From the NCBI RefSeq assembly GCF_011308835.1, contig NZ_JAAOHY010000001.1, forward strand, positions 248,001 to 312,000: a stretch of DNA of 64,000 nt, written 5' to 3'. Positions 1 through 8,193 of the stretch are shown here, one piece after another. Position numbers and translations under genes: made by a program. The notes under the pieces are model-generated. The model searched no databases and was not told the DNA's origin. It saw only the letters and a list, made by a program, of their open reading frames with translations. The DNA is from Paracoccus xiamenensis. Its GTDB lineage: Bacteria; Pseudomonadota; Alphaproteobacteria; Rhodobacterales; Rhodobacteraceae. Each line of letters opens with the position of its first letter. Within the stretch, counting starts at the first letter, position 1.

Positions 1-1
1 G

Positions 2-352
2 ACCTGGGAAAGCCTTCCGTTCAAACCCCTGAAAGAGCGGCTGAACATCGTCGTCACCACGACGCTGGACCTGCCGGGTCACGCGGTCCCTGATCTGGAC
101 GCCGCCATCCCTGCGGCACGCACCGCCGGCTATGCCCGCCTTTACGGCATCGGTGGCCAGCGGATTTATACGGAGTTGCTGCCTCGTGCCGACCGTCTGC
201 TGATTACCGAGGTCGACACCGTTGTCGACGACGCCGATGCCTTTTTCCCGGATTTCGACGAAACTGCATGGCACGAAACGGCACGCTATCCAATCGAGAG
301 TGACAGCTTTCCTGCCGCTGTGAGAGAGCTTCGTTTGCGCCGCGACACCTGA
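2..352 (+). CDS. folA: Dihydrofolate reductase, C-terminal part (5' end outside window)
   Basis: The frame is open from base 2 to the TGA at 350-352 and gives 116 residues. It begins TWESLPFKPL, which matches the DHFR segment after the GRxTWES motif, and it contains YGIGGQRIY followed by LPRADRLLITEVD, the conserved NADPH-binding GGxxIY segment and the strand after it. Family knowledge: DHFR reduces dihydrofolate to tetrahydrofolate in the cytosol. About 45 N-terminal residues are expected upstream of the window. Two other folate genes, folB and folP, lie at 37018-38780, so folate synthesis is not in one cluster here. Confidence 0.9.
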   Translation, partial: TWESLPFKPLKERLNIVVTTTLDLPGHAVPDLDAAIPAARTAGYARLYGIGGQRIYTELLPRADRLLITEVDTVVDDADAFFPDFDETAWHETARYPIESDSFPAAVRELRLRRDT

Positions 353-373
353 CGCGATCGTGCCCCGATATTA

Positions 374-402
374 CTGGTAAACTAAACGATCTATCGTAAA
401 AT
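374..402 (+). promoter_or_regulatory. Possible promoter with palindrome over the -10, upstream of the sulfotransferase
   Basis: TAAAAT at 397-402 looks like a -10 box, and CTGGTA at 374-379 lies 17 bases upstream as a weak -35. A perfect inverted repeat ACGAT-CT-ATCGT at 386-397 overlaps the start of the -10, where a bound repressor would block transcription. The 83-base gap is more AT-rich than its surroundings. The promoter and operator roles are inferred. Confidence 0.35.
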
Positions 403-435
403 CTGACTGAGTGGTTTCTGATATGATTCGGAGCG

Positions 436-1281
436 ATGAACACGTTGCCCAACATGCTGCATTATGCATGGAAGCGCGTATCCAACAGTGTCGCGCGCAG
501 TTCCTATACGGATCGGATTGACGCGATCCTGGCCTCTTATCCGAAATCCGGGCGGACCTGGTTTCGGTTTATCCTGTCATCTTATCTGAATAAAGCCTAC
601 GGGCTGAAGGCCGCGCCGGATCTTCACTCGATGTTCACGGTTGTGCCGAATTTCGACATGGACGCCACACGGGGACTGCCCGCGTTCGGGTTTGGCAATG
701 CGAAGCCGAAGCCGCCATTGATCGCGGTCAGTCACAGAAGCTATTCCGCGCGGGTATTTCGCAAATGTCCGACAATCTTCATGCTTCGCAATCCGAAGGA
801 TGTGATCGTTTCTTCCTATTTCCATGCGACCGGCCAGAAGCACCGTTTCTCGGGCAGCCTTGATGAATTTCTAACTGATCGCGGGCAGGGCGTTGCTGCG
901 CTGACCGAATATCTGAACGGCTGGGCGCGTGGCTTGCAGCAACGCCGGCATGTCACGCTCAGCTATGAACGGCTGACGGCTGATCCCATGACAGAGACGG
1001 CGCGCGTGCTGAACTTCCTGGGGCTGGATGTCGAACAGCATCATCTTGCCGCCGCTGTCGAGGCCGCCAGTTTTCAGAACATGCGCAAGCTAGAGTTGAG
1101 GAAGGGCCTGCCCGGCCATGACTATGATCGCACGAATGAGGAAAATTTGCGGATGCGGCGCGGCAAGGTTGGCGGCTTTGCCGACTATCTGACGGATGCG
1201 CAGATTGCGCTGATCGACCGCATGTGCGAGCGCGACCTGACCGATGCGGCGAAAGCGTTGCTCAAGCAGGTGACGATCTGA
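436..1281 (+). CDS. Sulfotransferase domain protein (PAPS-dependent type)
   Basis: The 281-residue protein has the two PAPS-binding signatures of cytosolic-type sulfotransferases. SYPKSGRTW at residues 34-42 is the 5'-phosphosulfate loop, and RNPKDVIVSSYFH at 118-130 contains the 3'-phosphate-binding region. A late RKG...KVGGF segment near 222-248 fits the third, cofactor-closing motif. Family knowledge: such enzymes move sulfate from PAPS to a hydroxyl or amine of a small molecule or glycan; the acceptor cannot be read from sequence. It has no signal peptide. It stands alone between folA and the helicase, with its own possible promoter and a weak GC hairpin (1325-1346) behind it. Codons ending in T or A look more common than in its neighbours, a possible sign of acquisition. 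Confidence 0.85.
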   Translation: MNTLPNMLHYAWKRVSNSVARSSYTDRIDAILASYPKSGRTWFRFILSSYLNKAYGLKAAPDLHSMFTVVPNFDMDATRGLPAFGFGNAKPKPPLIAVSHRSYSARVFRKCPTIFMLRNPKDVIVSSYFHATGQKHRFSGSLDEFLTDRGQGVAALTEYLNGWARGLQQRRHVTLSYERLTADPMTETARVLNFLGLDVEQHHLAAAVEAASFQNMRKLELRKGLPGHDYDRTNEENLRMRRGKVGGFADYLTDAQIALIDRMCERDLTDAAKALLKQVTI

Positions 1282-1372
1282 CATCATCTGCTGCGCTGAT
1301 GCGTTGCATTGGTGCGCAGGACCGCCGGGCGGGAAAAACTGCCCGGATCCACGGCATTTCCGCGAAACGCCT

Positions 1373-1401
1373 TTGACTTTCTGCAACTGCGGCGATACTG
1401 C
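1373..1401 (+). promoter_or_regulatory. Possible sigma70-type promoter for the DEAD-box helicase
   Basis: TTGACT at 1373-1378 and TACTGC at 1396-1401 are spaced by 17 bases. They lie about 100 bases before the ATG chosen at 1501, which would leave a leader of roughly 95 bases. Long leaders are known for cold-induced RNA helicase mRNAs. The -10 match is poor, so this is tentative. Confidence 0.3.
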
Positions 1402-1500
1402 GGCGGATCGGCTGTTCTGGGATGCGTGCGGGTTATGGGCCGCGCGCCAGCAGGACCGGGCCGCTCACCCGGGCCTCCGGCCCCATTCCAGGCAGAATAC

Positions 1501-3543
1501 ATGACCAATTCCGATATCGCCGCGCCTTTGGCTGCGGCCCTGGCCGACCGAGGCTATGAAACCCTGACCGCCGTGCAGCAGGCCGTATTGGCACCTGATG
1601 CGCAGGGCCGTGACCTGCTGGTGTCGGCACAGACCGGCTCTGGCAAGACGGTGGCCTTTGGCATCGCGGCCGCCCCTGACCTGCTGGGCGAAACTGGCAG
1701 TCTGCCCCAAGGCAGTGCGCCCTTGGCCCTGGCCATCGCGCCGACGCGTGAGCTGGCCTTGCAAGTCGCGGCCGAGCTCGGCTGGCTCTATGCCGCAACC
1801 GGCGCCCAGATCGCCACTTGTGTCGGCGGCATGGATTACCGCACCGAACGCCGGGCGCTGGCACGTGGCGCCCAGATCGTCGTCGGCACCCCCGGCCGCC
1901 TGCGCGACCATATCGAGCGCGGCTCGCTGGATCTTGCCGATCTGCGCGTGGCGGTGCTGGATGAAGCCGATGAGATGCTGGATCTCGGCTTTCGTGAGGA
2001 TCTGGAATTCATCCTTGAATCCGCGCCCGAGACCCGCCGCACGCTGATGTTCTCGGCCACGGTGCCCGCCGCCATCGAAAAGCTGGCCCGAGATTTCCAG
2101 CGCGACGCTCTGCGCGTCGCCGCCATGGGCGAGGCGCGCCAGCACGGCGACATCGCTTATCGGGCTCTGTCGGTTGCCGCGCGCGACCGCGAGAATGCCA
2201 TCTTCAACCTGCTGCGCTATTATGAAGCGCAGACCGCCATCATCTTCTGCAAGACCCGCGCCAATGTGAACCACCTGCTGGCCCGAATGGGCAATCGCGG
2301 TTTTCGCGTCGTGGCGCTGTCGGGCGAGCTGTCGCAGCAGGAACGCACCCATGCGCTGCAGGCGCTGCGCGACGGGCGGGCGCGGGTCTGTATCGCGACC
2401 GATGTCGCCGCGCGCGGTATTGACTTGCCGGGGCTGGAGCTGGTGATCCATGCCGACCTGCCGACCAATTCGGAAACCCTGCTGCACCGTTCAGGCCGCA
2501 CCGGGCGGGCGGGGGCCAAGGGTGTCTCGGCGCTGATCGTGGCGCCTTCGGAATACAAGAAGGCGCAGCGTCTGTTGTCTGGAGCGAAGGTGGTGGCGGA
2601 ATGGGGCAAGGCGCCTTCCGCCGACGAGGTCAGCGCCCGCGATGATGTCCGCATGCTGGAACACCCGGCGCTGAAAACCTCGCTGGAAGACATGGCCATC
2701 GCCAATGACCTGCTGGCGCGGGTGGGGCCGGAACAGGTCGCGGCTGCCTTTGTGCAGCTCTGGCGCGAGGGGCGGCCCTCGCCAGAAGAACTGACCGACA
2801 CCTCGGTGCCGCATTCGGATGCCAAGCCGCGCGCGCCGCGCGAATTCGGCAGCTCGGTCTGGTTCCAGCTTTCGGTCGGCCATACCGGCCGGGCCGAGGC
2901 GCGCTGGCTGCTGCCGAAGATCTGCGAGGCAGGCGGCATCACCCGCGACTCCATAGGTGCCATCCGCATCCGCGAGAATGAAAGCTTCGTGCAGATCGCC
3001 ACGGCTGACGCCCCCCGCTTCGGCGAGGCGCTGGAGATCGAGCCGGGCCTGATGATGCATCGCATGCAGGGCGAACCCTCGCTTGACACCAGCCGGCGCG
3101 AACCCCGGCCCAACTCGCGCCCGAATTCGCGCCCCTCGAAACCCGCGCGCGAGGCTCGCGCGCCCCGTCCCGCGCCGGACGACACGCCGCGTTGGTCGCC
3201 CGTGACCGAGGCGGACGCCCCCCCGGCCGAGGCCCCGCGCCAAAAGGCCCGCTGGACCGGCGCGCAGAAAAGCGCCCGAAGCAAAGAGACCGCGCCGGCA
3301 GAAGGCGCAAAGCCCGCGAAGTTCGCTGGTAAATCTGCGGGAAAACCGGCGGGCAAACCTGCGGGCAAATTCGCCGGCAAACCGAAGGCGAAAACCTGGG
3401 CAGGGGACAAGCCGGCCGGCAAGCCCGCAGGAAAACCCGCTGGCAAGGCCGCCGGAAAATACGCCGCCAAATCCGCGCGTCCCGGCGCTCGCGGGGGTGA
3501 CGCGGGAACGGCAGCACCGCGCCGGCCAAAGGCGCGCGGCTAA
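1501..3543 (+). CDS. DEAD-box ATP-dependent RNA helicase with basic C-terminal tail
   Basis: The 680-residue protein has all helicase motifs in order: Q motif near 18-30, AQTGSGKT (43-50), PTREL (81-85), GG (109-110), TPGR (130-133), DEAD (154-157), SAT (185-187), ATDVAARGID (299-308) and HRSGRTGR (329-336). A DbpA-like RNA-binding segment follows around 455-530. The last 130 or so residues are a low-complexity Lys/Gly/Pro/Ala tail. Family knowledge: DeaD/DbpA-type helicases unwind RNA in ribosome assembly and mRNA turnover. The frame stays open upstream to 1309, but that stretch shows no conserved sequence; ATG 1501 starts just before the Q motif, although its AGGCAG ribosome site is weak. 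A strong terminator follows the stop. Confidence 0.9.
   Translation: MTNSDIAAPLAAALADRGYETLTAVQQAVLAPDAQGRDLLVSAQTGSGKTVAFGIAAAPDLLGETGSLPQGSAPLALAIAPTRELALQVAAELGWLYAATGAQIATCVGGMDYRTERRALARGAQIVVGTPGRLRDHIERGSLDLADLRVAVLDEADEMLDLGFREDLEFILESAPETRRTLMFSATVPAAIEKLARDFQRDALRVAAMGEARQHGDIAYRALSVAARDRENAIFNLLRYYEAQTAIIFCKTRANVNHLLARMGNRGFRVVALSGELSQQERTHALQALRDGRARVCIATDVAARGIDLPGLELVIHADLPTNSETLLHRSGRTGRAGAKGVSALIVAPSEYKKAQRLLSGAKVVAEWGKAPSADEVSARDDVRMLEHPALKTSLEDMAIANDLLARVGPEQVAAAFVQLWREGRPSPEELTDTSVPHSDAKPRAPREFGSSVWFQLSVGHTGRAEARWLLPKICEAGGITRDSIGAIRIRENESFVQIATADAPRFGEALEIEPGLMMHRMQGEPSLDTSRREPRPNSRPNSRPSKPAREARAPRPAPDDTPRWSPVTEADAPPAEAPRQKARWTGAQKSARSKETAPAEGAKPAKFAGKSAGKPAGKPAGKFAGKPKAKTWAGDKPAGKPAGKPAGKAAGKYAAKSARPGARGGDAGTAAPRRPKARG
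3322..3471 (+). repeat. In-frame degenerate repeat coding AGK(P/F/S/Y) units
   Basis: Within the helicase tail the coding DNA repeats a 12-base pattern giving PAGK, FAGK, SAGK and YAAK units, broken once by PKAKTWAGDK. The copies differ at third positions, so this is protein-level repetition and not recent slippage. Such tails are basic and disordered and usually bind RNA non-specifically; that role is inferred here. Confidence 0.75.
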
Positions 3544-3555
3544 GATCGAAAAAGC

Positions 3556-3587
3556 AATGGCCCGCAATCGAAAGATCGCGGGCCATT
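3556..3587 (+). terminator. Strong hairpin after the helicase gene
   Basis: AATGGCCCGC (3556-3565) pairs perfectly with GCGGGCCATT (3578-3587). An inner ATC-GAAA-GAT extends the stem. It begins 13 bases after the helicase stop and lies between two genes that converge, so it may serve both strands. Confidence 0.8.
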
Positions 3588-3650
3588 TGCCATGACTATC
3601 CCCAATCCGGCGCCTGACAGGCGCAGAACAGAGGGGTTTGGGAAGGCAGG

Positions 3651-4481
3651 CTAACCTGTCATCGCCCCGATCCAGCTGCGGATTACGCCCAGGCTCTCCG
3701 CCTCGTCCAGCCAGGGCACATGGGCGCGGTCAGGCACCTCGGCATAGATGCCGTCTGGCCGACGCGTCCGCATCTCGGCATAGGCCGCGGGTGACAGCAG
3801 GTCAGAATTTGCCCCCCGGATCAGCGCCACGGGGATGCCCGCCGTGGCGTCCCAAAGCGGCCACAAATCGGGCGCCTCGCCTTGAAATGCTGCCAGAAAT
3901 GCCTCGCGGAGGGTGGCGTCATAGCGGATGGTCAAACCCTCGGGCGTTTCCAGATAGAACTTCTCGGCATCCGCCCGCCAGCGACCCGCAGGGACATTGG
4001 CAAATCCCGGGCTCAACGCCGCCATCCGTTCGGCTACGGCATCATATGTTTTCGCCGCGGGGTTTCTGCCGACATAATCGAAAATCCGCTCTAGCCCGGC
4101 GCGTTCGATCACTGGCCCGACATCGTTCAGACACAGCCCCAACAGCCGATCCTTCGCCATGGCCGCCATCAGCAGCCCGATCAATCCGCCACGAGAGGTC
4201 CCCAGCACTGCGGCCTTCCCGATGCCCAGATGATCCAGCAGCTGCACGGCATCCTTGCCTTCAAGCGGCACGGTATAGGTCGCGGCCCCGGTATAGTCAG
4301 ACTGACCGCGCCCGCGATAATCCATGCGGATCAGTCGCACGCCCGGCAGATGCGGCGCGACATAATCGAAATCCGCCATGTTCCGCGTCAGCCCGGCAAG
4401 GCACAGGACCGGCAGTCCCTCACCTTCGTCCCGATAGGCAATCTTCGCGCCGTCATCTGCGGTAAAGAACTGTGTGCTCAT
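3651..4481 (-). CDS. Alpha/beta hydrolase
   Basis: The 276-residue protein has the alpha/beta-hydrolase fold signatures. A nucleophile elbow GTSRGG has Ser at about residue 96, MDYRGRGQSD lies near the oxyanion region, ALIRGANSDLL would carry the acid residue, and DRAHVPWLDE near the end would carry the catalytic His. The start MSTQFF was chosen because codons further upstream lie in an intergenic repeat. Family knowledge cannot fix a substrate; esterase, lactonase or peptidase activity are all possible. It lies downstream of fabI on the same strand, 50 bases away, and could be read from the fab transcript. Confidence 0.8.
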   Translation of the reverse strand: MSTQFFTADDGAKIAYRDEGEGLPVLCLAGLTRNMADFDYVAPHLPGVRLIRMDYRGRGQSDYTGAATYTVPLEGKDAVQLLDHLGIGKAAVLGTSRGGLIGLLMAAMAKDRLLGLCLNDVGPVIERAGLERIFDYVGRNPAAKTYDAVAERMAALSPGFANVPAGRWRADAEKFYLETPEGLTIRYDATLREAFLAAFQGEAPDLWPLWDATAGIPVALIRGANSDLLSPAAYAEMRTRRPDGIYAEVPDRAHVPWLDEAESLGVIRSWIGAMTG

Positions 4482-4482
4482 G

Positions 4483-4523
4483 TCACTCTGGTCCAAATAT
4501 CCCGGCGACGGGGTGGAGCCCCG
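4483..4523 (-). repeat. Intergenic repeat family, copy A
   Basis: Read on the minus strand it is a GC hairpin (CGGGG/CCCCG at 4509-4523) followed by CCGGGATATTTGGACCAGAG, then the alpha/beta hydrolase ATG. It fills most of the gap between fabI and the hydrolase. It matches the core of copies at 25267-25327, 42835-42891 and 56036-56080, with a few changes in the hairpin and the last bases. Confidence 0.65.
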
Positions 4524-4531
4524 CCCTGACC

Positions 4532-5320
4532 TCAAAGATTTTCGCTCTGCGGCATGCCCAGCACGTGATAGCCGCCATCGACCAGCACGATCTCGCCCGT
4601 GGTGCAGGCGGCCCAGTCGCTGGTCAGCCAGACGGCAGTGCCACCGATGGCATCCAGCGTCGCGTTGGCGCGCAGCGGCGCGTTGGCCTGAGTGTGCCGG
4701 AAGGTCTTGCGCGCCCCGCCAATCGCCGCGCCCGCCAGGGTCTTCATCGGGCCGGGGCTGATCGCGTTGACGCGGATGCCGTCGGGCCCGAGGTCGTTGG
4801 CCAAATAGCGGACCGTCGCCTCCAGCGCGGCCTTGGCCACGCCCATGACGTTGTAGAATGGCGTCACCCGGTTCGAGCCGCCATAGGTCAGCGTCAGGAT
4901 CGACCCGCCCGCGCTCATCAGCGGATGGGCGCGGCGCGCCACCTCGATCAGCGAGTAGCAGGAAATATCCAGCGAATTCTTGAAGTTTTCGCGGCTGGTA
5001 TCCACGAAGCGTCCGGTCAGTTCGTCCTTATTGGAAAAGGCGATGGCATGGACCAGGAAATCAAGGTTTCCCCAGCGGTCGGCAAGCGTGCCGAAGGCCG
5101 CATCAAGGCTGGCGTCATTGGTCACGTCAACGTCGATCAGCAGGTCCGAGCCCACTGATTGCGCCAGCGGCCGCACGCGTTCGGCGAACATATCGCCCTG
5201 ATAGGTGAAGGCCAGTTCCGCGCCTTCACCCGCCAGTGCCTTTGCGATCCCCCAGGCGATGGAGCGGTCATTGGCGACCCCCATGACCAGTCCGCGTTTG
5301 CCCTTCAAAAGATCGCCCAT
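4532..5320 (-). CDS. fabI: Enoyl-[acyl-carrier-protein] reductase FabI
   Basis: The 262-residue protein matches FabI in length and motifs. GVANDRSIAWGIAKAL near residues 14-29 binds NAD(P)H. Tyr156 and Lys163 in YNVMGVAK are the catalytic pair at the same numbers as in E. coli FabI, with Tyr146 ahead. SPGPMKTLAG fits the flexible substrate loop. Family knowledge: it performs the last reduction of each round of type II fatty acid synthesis. It lies 5 bases after fabB on the same strand, so the two are almost certainly cotranscribed. Confidence 0.95.
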   Translation of the reverse strand: MGDLLKGKRGLVMGVANDRSIAWGIAKALAGEGAELAFTYQGDMFAERVRPLAQSVGSDLLIDVDVTNDASLDAAFGTLADRWGNLDFLVHAIAFSNKDELTGRFVDTSRENFKNSLDISCYSLIEVARRAHPLMSAGGSILTLTYGGSNRVTPFYNVMGVAKAALEATVRYLANDLGPDGIRVNAISPGPMKTLAGAAIGGARKTFRHTQANAPLRANATLDAIGGTAVWLTSDWAACTTGEIVLVDGGYHVLGMPQSENL

Positions 5321-5325
5321 TCAAA

Positions 5326-6555
5326 TCATCCCTGAAATTTCGACATCAGCAGCGTCGCATTGGTCCCGCCAAAGCCGAAGCTGTTGGACAGGACGCTATC
5401 GAAATCGACATTGTCGACACGCTGCAAGGCGATTTCCTCAGGTTTTAGCTCGGGGTCAAGCTCGGTCACGTTCGCCGATGCGGCAATGAAGCCGTTTTGC
5501 ATCATCAGCAGCGAATAGATCGCCTCGTGCACGCCGGTCGCGCCCAGCGAATGGCCGGTCAGCGACTTGGTGGATGACACCGGCGGGGTCGAGCCTTCGC
5601 CGAAGACGCGACGGATGGCCTTGATCTCGCCCACGTCGCCCACCGGGGTCGAGGTCCCGTGCGAGTTGATATAGCTGACCTTGCGGCCTTCCGGCAGGGT
5701 TGCCAGCGCCACGCGCATCGACCGCTCGCCACCTTCGCCGGACGGTGCGACCATGTCGTAACCGTCCGAGGTGGCGCCATATCCGGTGACTTCGGCATAG
5801 ATCTTCGCGCCGCGCGCCAGCGCATGATCCAGTTCTTCCAGCACGACGACGCCGCCGCCGCCGGCGATGACGAAACCGTCGCGGGTCACGTCATAGGGGC
5901 GCGAGGCGCTTTCGGGGGTATCGTTATACTTGGACGACATCGCGCCCATGGCATCGAACAGGCAGGACAGGGTCCAGTGCAGCTCTTCGCCGCCGCCGGC
6001 AAAGACGACGTCCTGCTTGCCCATCTGGATCTGCTCGACCCCGTTGCCGATGCAATGCGCACTGGTCGAGCAGGCAGAGGTGATCGAATAGTTCACGCCC
6101 TTGATCTTGAACGGCGTCGCGAGGCAAGCCGAGTTGGTCGAGGACATGCAGCGCGTCACCATGAACGGCCCCATGCGTTTGGGCGCGCCCTTTTCGATGA
6201 CGATCTGATGGGCGTCAAAGAAATTCGAGGTGGACGGCCCGCCGGACCCCATGATCAGGCCGGTGCGCGGATTGGAAACGTCCGACTCCTCCAGCCCGGA
6301 ATCCTTGATCGCCTGTTCCATGGCGATGAAATTATAGGCCGCACCGGGCCCCATGAAGCGCAGGTTGCGCTTGTCGATATGGTCTTCCAGCACGATCTGC
6401 GGCATGCCGTGGACCTGGCTGCGAAAGCCGTGTTCGGCATATTCTGGTGCAAAAACAATGCCGGAACGACCCGCTTTCAGGCTGTCGGTGACTTCCTCGG
6501 CATTGTTGCCGATGGGCGAGACGATCCCCAGCCCGGTGATGACGACGCGGCGCAT
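5326..6555 (-). CDS. fabB: Beta-ketoacyl-ACP synthase I FabB
   Basis: The 409-residue protein is a full-length condensing enzyme. The nucleophile Cys162 lies in [13 protein letters not shown], and the two catalytic His residues lie in [11 protein letters not shown] and [12 protein letters not shown]. Family knowledge: FabB elongates acyl-ACP and, with FabA, makes unsaturated fatty acids. The minus-strand GGAG before ATG 6555 is a good ribosome site. In related alphaproteobacteria fabA normally sits directly upstream of fabB; here the next upstream gene is an unrelated flavoprotein and fabA is about 19 kb away (25348-25857). The 178-base gap upstream must therefore hold a promoter; TTGTTT-N17-TATCGT on the minus strand is a weak candidate. 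Confidence 0.95.
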   Translation of the reverse strand: MRRVVITGLGIVSPIGNNAEEVTDSLKAGRSGIVFAPEYAEHGFRSQVHGMPQIVLEDHIDKRNLRFMGPGAAYNFIAMEQAIKDSGLEESDVSNPRTGLIMGSGGPSTSNFFDAHQIVIEKGAPKRMGPFMVTRCMSSTNSACLATPFKIKGVNYSITSACSTSAHCIGNGVEQIQMGKQDVVFAGGGEELHWTLSCLFDAMGAMSSKYNDTPESASRPYDVTRDGFVIAGGGGVVVLEELDHALARGAKIYAEVTGYGATSDGYDMVAPSGEGGERSMRVALATLPEGRKVSYINSHGTSTPVGDVGEIKAIRRVFGEGSTPPVSSTKSLTGHSLGATGVHEAIYSLLMMQNGFIAASANVTELDPELKPEEIALQRVDNVDFDSVLSNSFGFGGTNATLLMSKFQG

Positions 6556-6733
6556 GCACGCTCCTTCTCTTTCTCGTTCAAGGGCTTGCCCTCGTTGATG
6601 TGACGATAGTCATCCGACCCTTCTCAAACAAGACCGCGAGAAGGCGACACATATCGTTACTTGCCGTGATCATAGCCGATCCGAGGGGGCGGTCGAAAGG
6701 GAGGAGCAGCGGAAAAAGCGCGAAAACCCGTGG

Positions 6734-8029
6734 CTAGCGATTTGCTGCCCGAAACATGCGTCCGGCAAAGCGGGCGGCGGCAAAAGGCGCGGCATCGATG
6801 GGGGCAGGGCGCCCGGCCAGTTGGGCCGCGGCGATGGCGGCGGTCATGGGCGCGGCAGCCAGCCCGACATGGCCATGGCCAAAGGCGTAATGCACCCCGC
6901 CGACGCCCGAGGCGGGGCCGATCACCGGCAACCCGTCGGGGGTCGAAGGGCGGTGCCCCAGCCAGCGCCGCAACAGGGCCGCGTCGAAACGCAATGCCGG
7001 ATAGGCGCGGCGCATATTGTCCAGCAGGATCTCGGCGCGGCGCCAGTCGGGGGCGTCGCCGGTGCCGGCCAGCTCGACCTGACCGGCGGCCCGCAGGCCG
7101 GTCGCACAGGGAGAGTTCGCCATCTTGCCATCCGCGGGCATGATAGGCCGGGCGGGGCCACCGGTCGCGCCGGGCAGTTCGACGTGATAGCCGCGCTCGC
7201 TAACCAGCGGCACCCGGTCGCCCGCTGCCCGCGCCAATGCACCCGAGGCGATGCCCGCCGCCACCAGTGCTGCGTCGCAGGCGATGGGGCCGTGATCGGT
7301 CTGCACAGCGGTCAGCTTCCCTGCCATGACCTCGAAGCCGGTCGCCCGCGCATGGCGCCGATTGGCCCCGCCTGCGACAGCTGCCTGTGCCAAAGCAGCG
7401 ACATAGCCGCCCGGGTCGGTGCACCACGCGCCCGAAGGCAGATAGGCCGCAAAGCGGTAGCTCGGACCAAGGGCGGGCTCCAGCTGGTGCAGCGCCCCGC
7501 CGTCGAGTTCCTGCCAATCAAGGCCGTTTTCGCGGCGAATGGTCCAGGAAAGAGCCTCGGCTTCGAAATCGGCGCGGGTCGGATATGCATAGATCAGGCC
7601 GTCATGGCGGATCATTCCCGGCTGGCCGATGCCAAGCGCGATTGCGGCGTGACGGCCGGGTGCGTCGCCCAGCAGCCCATTCAGGATGCCCGCCGTGCGC
7701 CGGACGCGGGCAGGCGTGGCCCCAGACAGCAGAAAGCGGATCAGCCAGGGCGTCAGCGCGGGCAGGCTGCGCCAGCGGATCGTCAGCGGTCCGGCCGGGT
7801 CCGCCAGCAGGCGCGGCACCTGCCGCCACAGCCCCGGAAACGACATCGGGATGATCGAAGCCGGACTGATGAATGCGCCATTGCCGAAGCTGGCCGCCTG
7901 CGGGCCGCCGGGCGGGGCAGGGTCGATCAGCGTGATGCGCCGCCCATCGGCCAGCAGTGCCAGCGCTGCGCAGGTCCCGACGATGCCCGCGCCGATCACC
8001 GCGACATGTTCGGGGCCGGATGTGGTCAT
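6734..8029 (-). CDS. FAD-dependent oxidoreductase, D-amino acid dehydrogenase (DadA)-like
   Basis: The 431-residue protein starts with a Rossmann FAD-binding motif GAGIVG (residues 13-18) and has the ERGYH segment seen in DadA-type amino acid dehydrogenases. Near the C terminus it has GHRPSTPDGLPVIGP and GHGHVGL, the flavin-closing motifs of this family. Family knowledge: DAO/DadA enzymes oxidatively deaminate D-amino acids or secondary amines at the inner membrane or in the cytosol. The start MTTSG was chosen for the AGGA ribosome site ahead of it. It is divergent from the LysR gene at 8194 and shares a 164-base control region with it that contains an ATGAT-N5-ATCAT repeat. Confidence 0.82.
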   Translation of the reverse strand: MTTSGPEHVAVIGAGIVGTCAALALLADGRRITLIDPAPPGGPQAASFGNGAFISPASIIPMSFPGLWRQVPRLLADPAGPLTIRWRSLPALTPWLIRFLLSGATPARVRRTAGILNGLLGDAPGRHAAIALGIGQPGMIRHDGLIYAYPTRADFEAEALSWTIRRENGLDWQELDGGALHQLEPALGPSYRFAAYLPSGAWCTDPGGYVAALAQAAVAGGANRRHARATGFEVMAGKLTAVQTDHGPIACDAALVAAGIASGALARAAGDRVPLVSERGYHVELPGATGGPARPIMPADGKMANSPCATGLRAAGQVELAGTGDAPDWRRAEILLDNMRRAYPALRFDAALLRRWLGHRPSTPDGLPVIGPASGVGGVHYAFGHGHVGLAAAPMTAAIAAAQLAGRPAPIDAAPFAAARFAGRMFRAANR

Positions 8030-8154
8030 GGCGGTCCTGCTGTTGGCCGAGCGGAGTGGCTGAAATGGTGCGGGGCCACGGCTGCATGCGGCCCCTTCAC
8101 GCAGGTTAGCCGCGCAGGCGCGTCGCATGGAATGCTTGGAAAATTTGACCCGCT

Positions 8155-8169
8155 ATGATTTTTCATCAT
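8155..8169. promoter_or_regulatory. ATGAT-N5-ATCAT inverted repeat, likely LysR operator (site 1)
   Basis: ATGAT (8155-8159), TTTTC, ATCAT (8165-8169). The repeat contains T-N11-A, the classic LysR-type half-site spacing. It sits 25 bases before the lysR ATG and within the divergent lysR/flavoprotein gap. The same format recurs at 9106-9120, after lysR and before the ABC operon. Binding by the adjacent LysR is inferred. Confidence 0.6.
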
Positions 8170-8193
8170 GGACAGTTCACATAAGGACACAAG

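Noticed and set aside
1309-1500. Upstream extension of the DEAD-box helicase frame
   Set aside because: The 64 added residues are Arg/Pro-rich and unlike helicase N termini, and a possible promoter lies inside them.
3322-3471. Possible tandem or CRISPR-like DNA repeat
   Set aside because: The repetition is in the protein (AGKP units) with different third codon positions and no unique spacers.
6556-6733. Insertion sequence or attachment site at the left edge of the catabolic block
   Set aside because: No transposase fragment, terminal inverted repeat, target duplication or tRNA gene was seen here or at 25228-25347.
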